DNA of 64,000 nt from Torymus aiolomorphi. Lineage: Eukaryota; Arthropoda; Insecta; Hymenoptera; Torymidae. The notes below the pieces were generated by a model. That model was not told where the DNA came from and made no database searches. It was given only the letters and a program-made list of their open reading frames with translations. The DNA is taken from positions 115,522,011-115,586,010 of the forward strand of contig CM070877.1 of assembly GCA_036365515.1 (NCBI GenBank), written 5' to 3'. Positions 34,636 to 46,301 of this stretch are shown here, one piece after another. The position numbers were made by a program, and so were the translations under genes. Position 1 is the stretch's first letter. The number at the start of each line of letters is the position of its first letter.

Positions 34636-35099
34636 TTAATTACAACTGCACAATCTCCCGAAATAAAAAAAAATACACACAAAGTATCTATACAAAAATT
34701 AATTTATATTTGTCGAAGAATGTTTTGAGTATTTGAATGATTATGCAAAAGTATTTTATTGCTTTTAGAATTATTCAAATACACAATAAAATTTAAATAA
34801 TAAGTAATACTTATCTAATTTTCTCTCCGTCGTTGCTAAAACGTTTTTCTGCATATTATTAATGTCAACACATCTTCACCACAATTTGTCTAAATTGGAT
34901 TGGATTAAGTAAACATAACCTGCATATGTTTGTTCTGAATGTTCCGTCCCAATCTGCCCCGTGCTCCTATCGGAGCCGCAGACGGCCGCGGTGATGCACG
35001 ACTCTCTAAGAAATCCCTAAATATTCTCGGCAGTGAATACAAATCACTAGAAATCTAGTGGCTGCCACACGCGGCCATGTTAAAAGGATTTTAATAACA

Positions 35100-36215
35100 G
35101 CGCTGGGCATAGACACAGATAGACACAGACGAAGACAGACACAGACAGAAATAGATACAGACAGACAGACACAGACGAAGACAGATGCATACACAGAAAG
35201 ACACAGAGGAAAACAGACACAGACAAAGACAGACATAAACAGACACAGAAATACACAGACACAAACAGGCAGATACAGACGAAGACTGGTACAGGCGAAG
35301 ACATACACAGATGAAGGAAGACACAAACAGACAGATACAGACAGTCAAGGACATAAATGAAGACAGACTCATACAGACAAGGACATATTTGAAGACAGTC
35401 GCAGACACAGACAGACACAGACGAAGACAAACACAAACAAAGGCAGACACGGACGAAGACAGATACAGACGAAGACATACACATACACAGAAAGGCACAG
35501 ATAGACACAACAGACATAGACAAACACATACAGACACATACAGACACAGACATACACAGACAGATACAGACTTACACAGACTTACACAGAAACAGGCAGA
35601 CTCAAACATACAGACACAAACCGGCAGATACAGACGAAGACTCACATAAACAAAGACAGACACAGATGAAGACAGACATAGTCGAAAATAGATACACATG
35701 AAGGCAGATAGAGACGAAGACAGACACATACACAGAAAAACACAGATGAAGGCAAACACATACACAGAATGATACAGACGAAGACAGACACGGGCGAAGA
35801 CAAACACAGACGAAGGGAGACACAGATTAAGACAAACTCATACAGTCAAGGACACAGTTGAAGACAGACACAGTCTAAGACAGATACAGACGAAGGCAGA
35901 CACAGACGAAGACAGACACAGACACAGGCGAAGGCAGACACAGACGAAAAGAATCACAGACGAAGACATACACAGACAGACAGAGACAAACAGATACAGA
36001 CAGACAAAAGCAGACAGACACAGACACAGACAGATACAGACACAGACAGACACAAACAGACACAGAAATACACAGACAGACACAAACAGACACAAACAGA
36101 CACAGAAATACACAGACAGACACAGACACAAAAATGCCCAGACAGACACAAACAGGCTGACACAGTCAAAGGCATTTACAGACGAAGACAGATACAAACA
36201 CAGACAAACACAGAG
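35100..36215. repeat. 1.1-kb (ACAGAC)n-type hexamer array
   Basis: Built from CAGACA/GAAGAC/AAACAG hexamers with frequent drift. Because neither ACAGAC nor GTCTGT contains a stop in any frame, long ORFs appear in several frames (TDTDRHRR on plus, CVCLCLSV on minus). I treat these as artefacts, not genes. Confidence 0.93.
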
Positions 36216-36262
36216 AATTTTATCCTCCATAAAGTGAATTCGTAATATATGAACGGCATTAA

Positions 36263-36663
36263 GGAGGTTCCATAGTGTCATGCTGCGGGGTGAGGTTAAT
36301 CCAGGTAATCGTCTTTCAAATTAAAGAACAATATATAAAAATTTTAAACTGTTGATTGCATTTTGTGTAACACATTTTTTCTAAAACAAATTCTTGAAAA
36401 TCAAGTTTTTAACATACGCTCTTATGGGAGAGTGAGGTTATCTGACCTTTGAACATAAAAATCTCTTATAAAAAAAGCAGAAATAAAGTTAAAAGACCTT
36501 CATTTTAGTAGAAAAATAATCGAAGAATAAAAACACAGAGGGATCTTGGTCGCTTACAAAGCATTTGGGAAAGAAGTAGGTGAAAACGTAAACAAAACGC
36601 CGAGTTCATCGGCTGCGCGAGGAGGAGCGCAGTGAGCGGTGAGCATGATACCCCTGAACCTCC
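36263..36663. mobile_element. 401-bp nonautonomous element with TTAA target duplication
   Basis: Ends GGAGGTTC and GAACCTCC, with a further inverted match TCATGCT/AGCATGA, flanked by TTAA at 36259-36262 and 36664-36667. No coding capacity. Different TIR from 34071-34635 but the same target rule. Confidence 0.78.
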
Positions 36664-36699
36664 TTAACTTTAAATTGTGAAAAAACGATAAAATAAAAT

Positions 36700-36880
36700 T
36701 TTAAAAATGGAAAAATCACTATAAAACAATTTTTTGTACTTAAATAATCGACTAACAAAAAGAATATATTGACCCCATTTGTGTAAGAAAAACCAAAAAA
36801 TGAGCCCTGTTCGGTGAAAATTGATCGAGTAGATCCTGAGCTATGTTTGTGTACACACATACACTCACACGTTTTCGTGT
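36700..36880 (-). repeat. Hairpin/(TG)n dispersed repeat, copy 3 (partial)
   Basis: On the minus strand GTGTATGTGTGTAC is followed by GGATCTACTCGATCAATTTT and a CGAACAGGGCTCATTTTTTG block, as downstream of the (TG)n at 6254. The hairpin end is not found. Confidence 0.65.
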
Positions 36881-38212
36881 AAACTCCAAAGGTTCTATGA
36901 GAAAACAATAAAAATATAATATAATTAAAAAGCATGTAACTACATCATAATCCTTTATACTTAATGATACTTGTAAATAGAATGTAAGCGTGAAGAAAAA
37001 CAAACCGAGCGAAAATCTCTCCCTCTACATTTTTCTTTGGCGGGCTCGAATTGAAGAACATAGTCCAGAGTCATCATAGCTTATTTACTAACTTTACTGT
37101 ATTATTATTTTATGTAGTCTAAGAAAATATTAATTTTTCTAAATCAATTTTCATCCATATACAGGTATCAGTGCAAAAAAATTAAAGTTTGGTTAAAGTT
37201 CAAATATCGTTCAGAACTTTTCCGCGCAAGCTCGTCGTATGAAACAATATTGTGCCCCTGCGCTCACTAGTTACGTAATGCGCTATAACATGTGTGTTAG
37301 CCACCTATTTCGATAGGTAGGTTTTCCAAGTTATAATTCATTCCCGGCACAGACTCTATTTGAGTGGAGTTTCAATTGATACTAAAAGTTTTGAAGTTTT
37401 TAGCTTTAATAATTATTACTAAGACTTGAGGAAATTGATGACAACTTAATGTAAGAGTATGAAATAATTAGTTCTTAGCATAACAGGTTTGATAATTTTA
37501 AAAAAATGTTTTTCTTTATTTATTTTTTTCCCTATCTGTAAACTCTAAAGTTATTATTTTCGTATATACTTTTGCTCGTAAATATATAAAAATGTCAATT
37601 TAATTCTTTTGGAATGATTACAGATGCAGCTATGAAAAACAATTACCTAGAATTGTGATCGCACACGAATGTTCATACGAAGAAAGAAAGAGATGGAATG
37701 AAAAGAATTCAAGAAATATAGAAGGGCCAGCAGTATCACATAATAAGAAGAAAAACCGTTGTTTTAATGTTTACAAAACGCGTATATATAGCCAAAGCAC
37801 AAACGTATGTCGGAAAAGTATACATAAACATAAATATACGTAAATATTATAAATAACATTCGAACGACGGGTTTATGATTTCTAATATGTATAAATTTTA
37901 CGGTGAGCGAGAAAAGTCGCAAAAAATATAGCTGCTGTGCGGTTGATCAATGCTACACATTACGATATATATTGTATACATAGATTTTTGCGTTTAAACG
38001 GTCTTTTTGCTAACTTTTCCGCTTACCGGACGTAACTTGTTCTTTTTTAAAAGTGATCGATGAATTCGAATATTCGATCCATGTATAGACTACTAAGTTT
38101 TCGAAGAATGTTATGGATGAAGAAACAAAATGTAATTTTAATCGTATAAATACAAAGAAAGTTGTGAGAATTTATATTATTATAATAGATTTATTTCATC
38201 CTAGGATCCACA
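36881..38212. other. A+T-rich DNA, nothing recognised
   Basis: Short ORFs such as 37655-37843 have no motif. I see no repeat or RNA gene. Confidence 0.5.
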
Positions 38213-38335
38213 ATGATACATACGCACACGCACGCGCGCACATGCACACACACCTACACACCCACCCACCCACACGCATACGTATACACATACACACATG
38301 CGCACACCCATACACATACACACACATTTATATAT
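38213..38335. repeat. CA-rich microsatellite
   Basis: Imperfect (CA)n with CATA, CACC and ACGC variants. Confidence 0.9.
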
Positions 38336-38668
38336 TTTCATTATATTTGACGCTTTCTTACATATAGTTAAATTACTTTTATATTAACCAGAGAAAGCTT
38401 CTATTTTAAAAACAAAATAGAATATTAATGTAATATAAATCTTCCTTTAATTATAAAATTACATTTAATTATTCGAATTTAAAATAATTATCAGTAATCA
38501 GATTTACAATGGGATTATTTGTGTGATTACAGTCAAGTAATGTTAAACTTTTCTCGGTTGACTTAATCAAATATTAATATTTATGTGACGTCATGAAATT
38601 TACGGAACGTAATCTTTGTTTATTTGTCATAAACTACAGCTTTCTAAATATTCTTAACAAATATTCTT

Positions 38669-38780
38669 AGATGTCTGTTTACCGTGCGTAATGTACCCGT
38701 TTTTTAACTAGTGTGTAAAACGTTTTGCGCACTCGTGAAAAAAATAAATGGGTACTGTTCGTACGCTAAACAGACATCTA
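38669..38780. repeat. Small foldback
   Basis: TAGATGTCTGTTTA(C)CGT at the left and CTAAACAGACATCTA at the right, with GTACCCGTTTTTT/AAAAAATAAATGGGTAC inside. Possibly a MITE; downstream ORF 38748-39155 overlaps it and has no known motif. Confidence 0.75.
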
Positions 38781-39765
38781 ACGTCGAATTTCATGCGCTC
38801 AGTTATAAAAAATAGTAGTAATCGAAAACAATATATCACGACAATCAAACGAAAAGCAAGAACAGGTCGGGTTGAATATAAGAAGCCGATTGCAACACTT
38901 GAATTAGCAGGCAGCGGCAAACTTCGATTTAAACTTCATCCACAAATGGCCCGTGTACTTCAAGTGAAGCTGCTAATGATGACGAGGGCTTTCAGATTGG
39001 ATCAAAGGAAGAGCGGGATATGTAGATCACATAGGAATCAATGCGGCACAAATTATAAAGATCATTCTCGATACATGCGTATTTCTAGAAATTGTTCTCT
39101 CTCCTGTGGATGTGTATCTTACGAACAAGTAATTGGTAAGCCAAACGATCATTGAATCGTTCAAATTCGCAGTTTGCACGCTGCTGTAAAAAGTAGAGAC
39201 TTCCATGATTCGCGAATTAGACTGATAAAAAAGTTTAATAAAAATTACAAGTAGTTTTGCAGCACTTACGAGTCTGTCTGCTAAACTACCACAGGCTATT
39301 AAAATCCAAAACATTATTATACTTTAGAGAAAATTTAAAAAAACCGTAGGTATATTGATTTTTTCTTCACGAAGAGAGATTATGTAGAAAACTGTTCAAT
39401 TCGCATATAACAAATTTTCTCAACTCAGGCATGAAATAGGGCGTTTTTCACGTGTGAAAGTAGGAGAGAAAATTTCGCATCTCGAGCGTATTTTATGAAA
39501 GTGGCAAAAAAATCCATTTCTACCCTAAAACAGGTGAAAAATTAATATGTGTACCTCCCTTTAGGAAGGTGTAGTTAATTGTGTATAAATTTCAAATTAT
39601 TTTGATTTCCAACTGCTTTGTACATGATTCGCAATGCCCAATCCTCTATCCGACTCACACACGTAAAAAAGGTCCTGTCATGCCTTCATTAAAAAAAAAT
39701 AAGGTGTACAACTTATTTAAATAAGGTTTATACTATCATTATATTATTATTTATTTTAAACGGGA

Positions 39766-39895
39766 AGAATAGTATATTACGCAACAAGAACGCAAAGTGG
39801 GTGATTCATGCCCAAGTCGAGTTTGTCGCCCGAACGAAGCGAGGGCGACAATAAAGACGAGGGCGTGAATCACCTTGCGCCCGTGTTGTGACTGA
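39766..39895. repeat. Foldback with CGAAGCG apex
   Basis: Starts ATAGTATATTACGCAACA and ends TGTTGTG. Nested pairings GTGATTCA/TGAATCAC and TTGTCGCCC/GGGCGACAA enclose GAACGAAGCGA. Confidence 0.85.
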
Positions 39896-39902
39896 AAAAT
39901 AT

Positions 39903-40502
39903 GGTGAGAAATCACCTGAGTTATCACCTGATTTCTCACCTGATTTCTCATGCCAAAATCTCAGGTGATTTTTTGGGGACTTAGAAAATTTTTTCCCATC
40001 ATACTTTTGAATCAAATAAATATCACAAATAATGATAAAAAACATGTTAATTCTAGAAAACCACTAATTCTAGAAAAAAAAAATAATTATATGTAACAAA
40101 AGAAAGATGTTTTTCGGCTTTTTTATGAGACAGTTGTTCGCGCAAAAACTAAGTCCCGAGTTGCGCGTCAAAATTACAAGTCCCGACCGGGAAAAAAGTT
40201 TCGACAAAGTATTTTCTTTCACTTACAACATTCTCAATTCAATGTAACTATCAAAAGAAAGACGTTTTCGACTTTTTTATGACACAGTTGTTGGCGAAAG
40301 TAACTACTCTATTGAAAAAAAAATCAGCTGAGAAATCACCTGAGTTCTCACCTGATTTCTCACCTTATTTCTCATTCCAAAATCTCAGGTGATTTTTGGG
40401 GACTTAGAAAATTTTTTCCCATCATACTTTTGAATCAAATAAATATCACAAATAATGATAAAAAACATGTTAATTCTAGAAAAAAACTAATTGAATGTAA
40501 CA
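39903..40502 (+). repeat. Direct duplication of a ~180-bp block
   Basis: 39903-~40093 and 40328-40502 share CACCTGATTTCTCACCT, AAATCTCAGGTGATTTTT and GGGGACTTAGAAAATTTTTT. Two copies of AAAGAAAGA(T/C)GTTTT..CTTTTTTATGA lie between them at ~40098 and ~40253. Confidence 0.85.
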
Positions 40503-40507
40503 AAAGA

Positions 40508-42957
40508 ATAGTATATTACGATACGTGGGCCAGAAATTGGATTTCCGGGACGTGCGTGGTATGACGCCCGAGGCGAAGCCGAGTGACGTACGCCCAGGGC
40601 ATCCAATTTCCGGTCCAAGTATTGCATACTATTTTTCTTACTACCCGGCCAAAAGTACGTTCTGTAATTGTTAAATAATTGATAAAATTGAGTTGTCGTC
40701 TGCTAGCTGTGTTTAGTTTTTCTTTCGGCCCGCTCGATATAGTGCCTCTCTTGGCCGCTTTGGGTAGCTCGGTCGATATTACCGACTGTTTTTTCTTTCG
40801 GCCCGGCGTGGAGAGCTGGTTTTTTGGGCGTCTGCTACTTTTGCTGTTGCACAGATGGTTTGATGCCCGCCCGACATTTGTAAGACCGAGACGAAGCCGA
40901 GGTTTTGCTGGTCGGGGCGGGCATCAGAAACACATTCATTAAAAAAAGAAAGAAATAAGGTAATGAAATAAGTAAAATAAAATTTGATTTTAATAATTTA
41001 AACTTTTTTAATATATTAACATCAAGTAATACAATAATTAATACAAGATTTATATTTAAATTAATAAACTTTGGTCTTAATAATTTTAACTTTCAATATA
41101 TTAATCTCAATATAAAATAAATTTTTGTTTGATTTTTTTTCTTTACAAATAATTTTCTTTATCAGATTTGTAATTATGAATATTTACAATGAAATTGCCG
41201 TTGATAGTACAATTTTTAATTTTAATATATTTTTTTAAATTTGAATTTATTTGATCATTCAATGAGTTATTCTGATCTTGATTTTGATTTTTATCTGCAT
41301 TCAGTGATTTATTTTGATTTTGGTTTTGATTTTTATCTTGAACTTGAGAATTTAAATTTTTAAGAATTCTTTTTGATTCATTGGTGTTGGTTTGCGGTTG
41401 AAGAGTTGTATTGCTTGTTGTCGTAGTAGGTTTTTGATCTGAAATAAAGTTTGTTACGAATGAAAAGTAGTACAGGTGGCATCGGCTCTATACATTAGTA
41501 TTTTTATGCTTACCTGAAGTTGAATTGAAGTTGTTCATAGTGATTTCTTCTTCGAAATCTAACCAATTTAAATTGTAATCAGATTCATCTTTGTCGGGTG
41601 TAGTATTTGTCGATGGTTTCGAATGAGACATTTCATCTTGAATTTGAGAATTTAAATTTTCAAGAATTCTTTTTTTACATGGAGGTGGTTGAGTAGTTAC
41701 TTTATCTTTGAATCCTACTTTCACTGGTGTTTTTGAAAGAAATTTTTTGCTTTTGTGGTTGGTCGAGGGTTGATTTTCATTGTTTTCCGGTGTAAGTATT
41801 TTCTTATTGCTGGCTGTGGTAAAGTGGAGTTATTGGTCTGAAATAAAGTTTGTTAAGAATGAAAGGTAGTACAGGTGGCATCGAGCAAACTTATCTAGTA
41901 TATTAATATTTTTTATGCTTACTTGGAATTGGATGGAACTGGTTCGTAGTGAATTCCTGGTTGGAATGCGACCAATTTGAATGGTAGTCGGAGTGAGTTT
42001 CATTGGGTGTAGTACTTGTCGATGGTTTTGGATAAGTGTTTGTCGTAGCTGTACGGATAATACCATTGAAAATCATTTGTCTATTATGTAGTGAATTTTC
42101 TATATACAGCGGAGTGCACCACAAATTCCAAATGTAAGTATTACCTGTGAATGTTAAAAATATAGTGTAAATTAACCAAGTATAAGAGTATTAATTGCGA
42201 AGTGAATATATAAATAATGAATTACCTCTGTGGCGAAATACACTTGATCATCGGCTGTTGTCATAAAATTCATAATTTCAGTCCAGATTTCTTCTTCGTC
42301 TTCAGAACCATCGGATGAGGATTCATCTGTGTTTGTTTCTTTGAAAGACATTTTTTTATCTCGATGGAAATTGAGAAATTGCACGTAATTTTATTGCTTT
42401 CAATCTTGACTTGTTTAGTTAAGCACGTTTTAGATTAGAACGCGGACACTACCACTGCATGTGAACGCAGTATTTATTGCTACATTTCTCGAGAGAATTT
42501 GTAGAAAATAACAATTCATTTTTACATTTCTCGAGAGAATTTCAGTCAGAGTGCGTGTCGAGCTATTCATTTTTCTGTAAGATATCGTGCAGCCAGAGTG
42601 CTGGGACTTGCGTAGTGTGTCACTTAATTATTTCTACACGACTCGAGAGTACGTGTAGAAAACAAGAAAAAAAAAACAATGACCACGATCAAATAGCACC
42701 ACTTTTTATTTCAACTAACTCTTTTTTCTCGTCACCCGTGCACTTTCCTTTGTTTATTTCGTACGCGTCAACTTGCGCTCGAACGTGCGAGTGAGACAGA
42801 GTGGCTCATGCACGCGGGCGCTCAAGCGCAGCGAGTCGGGAAATTTCGGCAGCCAATCAGAGCACGCGGTTGGTCTAAAATAAGATGCGAAAGTTTCTCT
42901 TTCGGCCCGGAGATGCGGGCCGGAAGTACGTACTTTCGGGTGGGCGAGTAAGAAAAA
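40508..42957 (-). mobile_element. Composite inverted-repeat element carrying a multi-exon gene
   Basis: Two joined parts. The first is a 125-bp palindrome (40508-40632; ends ATAGTATATTACGATACGTG, apex GAGGCGAAGCCGAG). The second is a ~2.3-kb part bounded by inverted TTTTTCTTACT...AAAGTACGT ends (40632 and 42957). The pair also occurs, in opposite orientation and without the central gene, at 20906-21821, so the two parts travel together. The interior holds a minus-strand gene (41143-42351), a sub-palindrome at 40855-40930 and a TCTACACG...CGTGTAGA hairpin at 42632. No transposase domain is recognised, so movement may depend on an enzyme elsewhere. Confidence 0.75.
41143..42351 (-). CDS. Unknown multi-exon gene inside the composite element
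   Basis: I do not recognise the protein. Exon 1 (42351-42226, 42 codons) starts MSFKETNTDESSSDGSED, is acidic, and ends at AG|GTAATT. Exon 2 ends at 41923 with GTAAGCAT; its 5' limit is unclear because the obvious acceptor near 42145 is out of phase. Exon 3 (41813, or 41837, to 41514) contains KKRILENLNSQIQD and ends at a second GTAAGCAT. Exon 4 (41438-41143) joins in phase, contains SKRILKNLNSQVQD, an N/Q-rich run and KNCTINGNFIVNIHNYKS, and ends at TAA. Exons 2 and 3 share KPST(S/N)TTP...SDY..NW with the same donor, and introns 2 and 3 are near copies (85 and 75 bp), so exon+intron units were duplicated. With the first acceptor, exon 3 meets a TAA at once; an acceptor 24 bp further avoids it. 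Could be active or recently dead. Confidence 0.5.
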
Positions 42958-43330
42958 TTTATTTGTAAACTTTAATCTTTATAAGAAAATTTATTACTTT
43001 TATAGTAGCGCTGGGATATACTCAACATGTGGGATTTATTCTGTTTTAAATATTAATTTTTATTATTTTTGTAGCAAATTTTACTATTTGAAATAGTATT
43101 TTTTATGATTGCTGCAAAAATAATAAAAATTACTATTTTAGATAATAAAATTTGCTACAAATATAATAAAAATTATTATTTAAAAATTAAAATTTGCTAT
43201 GAAAATTATAAAAATTACTATTTAAAACAGTAAAAATCCTACATGTCGAATGTATCCCAGCACTACTATAAAAATAATAAATTTTCTTATGAAAAGAGTA
43301 AAGTTTACAAATAAATTTTTCTCTGTGTAC
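42953..43330. mobile_element. Foldback element, intact copy
   Basis: Arms 42953-43040 and ~43235-43330 mirror each other: AAATTTATTTGTAAACTTTA, TAAGAAAATTTATTA and TATAGTAG(C/T)GCTGGGA. The A+T-rich middle is itself self-complementary (GTAGCAAATTTTACTATTT and its inverse). The same element at 58797-62455 is split by PLE3, so this copy serves as the empty site. Confidence 0.88.
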
Positions 43331-44412
43331 AAGAAAACAGAAAGCATATATTATTATGGCCAATTCACATATAGTTATAAAATAACTTCACATATTAAAG
43401 ATTATTGACATGTGTGTGCCTAAGTTACTGTTATATAACTTACAACGAAAGAAAAAACCCATACATTATTGCTAAATGTTAATTGATCATTAGAATATAG
43501 CTTACAGTTCGTACGCTAAATGCAGCAATAAATTTCAAACAATATTATATTTATGACTACTCTTTAATGTGGAATGTTATTTTATAAATATATGAGAATT
43601 GGTAATAATTATAAATGTTTTTTATTGTCTTGTACTGAATCAACTGATATTCAAATTGTTTCTATTGTATTGCATTTTGGCTCTTGGGTGTCGCACCTAC
43701 AACTACAACTCCAACAAAGAAAGTTGATATGGATTTTTAACAATAAATCATTGAAAATATACTCACTGTAACAAGCGTCATCCTTGGAAATGCATGCACA
43801 GATATGTCAACCAAGCCATCTCCAGTGACGGAAGCCAGCTAGTCATCTTTAGAAAAATAAACAGTGGTTGAAGTAACAATAGTAAACTATTATAAATATT
43901 GAAGTGTTATTCACCAGTAGAGGAGACACAAAAAGGGCTCTACTGACATCAAGTGCATTGTAGCAGGGATCAGAAAGAAGAATTTGCCACGACTGCCAGA
44001 GAAGGAAGAAATAGCTTTCCCTAGCTAATACACAGCTCCCTCGTAGCACAACTAGGAAAATGCAGAAGCATGAGACACAGCAAGAATACATGAAAGTGTG
44101 AGTGCACTTGCTCACCTATATGTAAACATGAGAAACATAACCACGAAGATGACAGCTATACTCTCTACAGGTAACGTCGGCGGGAAACTCGGCATGACCT
44201 TGGAGATAAGAGCGTGGACAGTAGCAGAAGGTCTTCCTCGACGTAGATGCAGCAACCATCAAACTCTCACGTTCGAACTTTCGTCGTCGTAACTCTTGAA
44301 GCGCGTGAGAGCACCGGTCAAAACGACGTTCGATGACTGCTGCGCACATGCATTCCCTTAGGAGGCGCCCTCTCTCCTCTCCTCTGCCTCTGCCCCTCGC
44401 CAGCTCTCGCTG

Positions 44413-44563
<151 letters not shown>

Positions 44564-45119
44564 TAGTTTCTATTGTTATGAACTGCGTTCGCGTGAACGA
44601 GAAACGCAATATTTAGGTACCCTCTACAATGACCGTTGGGAAAATATGGAATTCATAACCGTATTCCCATAAACAATAATTAAATCAATTATTAACTTTA
44701 ACCGAGTGGAATTAAGACAACCAATAATGAATTTATTAACTAATTACCTTTATCAAATAGTAATTCCGACAGTATAATATAGCAAGGTAAACGCGTTAAC
44801 GAACAAATTGAGATTAGCAATAACAATTAAACAAACAGTAGTAATCTGTGATTAAATTAATAGGTAATAATTACATCATCAATAGTCGAGACGAACGTAA
44901 TAATAATAATTAGGGAAAAGCTCGCTCAGGTAGGGTAAAGCTCTTTTTTCAGGACCTCGTATAGATTTCATCATGGATGGAAATCAATAACGGCTACCCG
45001 ACAAGAAGGAATGGAGCGACTGTTAAAAAGGCAGCATGAACATAAATAAACTCCTCGAGGTTAACAATTCCACCAATAGTAAACAACCCTAGCAATTCAG
45101 TGGGCAACGTTGCATCAGC

Positions 45120-46134
45120 CTGTAGGTCATGACGCAACCAACTCAAGAGGCTACGTGGCAAACGGGCCTTAAGAGAGGAGCGGCCAATCAGAGATTAGTA
45201 CCCCCTCCACCATCAACCGTCATTCTTCGCTCGGCACTCTCGACCCTATTTTCAGGTCTGAGGTCCCTCCACCGCCACCCTCTCTACTTCAGAGTGGGGG
45301 AGGCTTCTAAGGCAACTTGGCATCCTACAGCCTCTACTCTAAACTATCCCCACTACCAACCTGGGGCTACTACGTCACAGAGCGCAACGGTCTACGGAGG
45401 AGAACCAATCAAGAGGCAAGCACAAGCGCCGCAAGTCGACAGCACCACGAAGCTCGCCCGTGATTGAGAGAAGAGAGGGAAGCTCTCGGCCCTTCTAGGC
45501 ACCTATAGGCCTCGAAACCGACTTCAAGAGGATTCAGCTTTTCGCCACCAGAGGAACTGGCTCCTCCCATACCCTCTCGTCAACGGCTCAGGATCCACGT
45601 CAATGGTATAAAAGAAGAGCCCCGGACCGCCAGAGTCAGTCGCTACCGAGCACATGGGACGCTTCGTAGCTCTAGATCTGGGCCGTTACCAACTAGCTTG
45701 GTACTCTGCTGCACTTGTGCATGTTGCGCCCAGAAGCTCTAACCATCGGTTTGCCAACTAGTCTGGTCCTTGTTACCGTGTACGTTGCGCCGTTGAGCTT
45801 TTAATCGAAAGTTATCAAGTACTCTTAAAGCTTTGTAACAGTATTTCATCAGTGCGCGTAATCTTGCTCTATCTTATTGTCAGATTAAGTTTATATAGAG
45901 TCACGAACACGTTAAACGAACTATTGTTAATTGTTAACGTCATTAATTTCAGTTACAATTTATTTCAATAAATTGCATCATTAACTTGAATCTTCTTGTG
46001 AGTGTTTATTTCAACTTTCCCGCAACTCTATGCGCTTTAGCGCGTAATTGAGCGTATTCCACGTTCCGACTGGTCAGCTTGGCGACCATTGCAGAAGCGC
46101 CTTTCTGCTCTCAGACCCCAACTCGGATCGTAAC
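45120..46134 (+). other. Possible solo LTR-like block
   Basis: Begins TGTAGGTCATGACG and ends CCCCAACTCGGATCGTAACA. Contains a TATA-like GGTATAAAAGAAGAGCCC at ~45605 and AATAAA near 45968, in the order expected of U3-R-U5. G+C-rich versus its surroundings. No clear target duplication, so the limits are uncertain. Confidence 0.35.
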
Positions 46135-46301
46135 ACTACACACTGAGAAGTAGAAAGCACTACTACTAACCTTACCCTATGCTAGTATCCGCTGCCCAAA
46201 AAGCGTAGTAGCTGTACCTTTTAAACGCACTGGCAGTAGGTTTTAAAGTCACGTGATCTTCGTGCGGACACAAACAAAAATAAAACACCTTTTCCGAGTT
46301 A

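Noticed and set aside
35006..36281. Several 70-240-aa ORFs ([16 protein letters not shown] types)
   Set aside because: The hexamer array lacks stop codons in all frames; no protein-like composition.
38748..39155. 135-aa plus-strand ORF
   Set aside because: Overlaps a small foldback; no motif, no splice context, composition like its noncoding surroundings.
42226..42384. Exon 1 to exon 2 junction of the composite-element gene
   Set aside because: The best donor and the best acceptor are out of phase, so I did not assert an exact junction.
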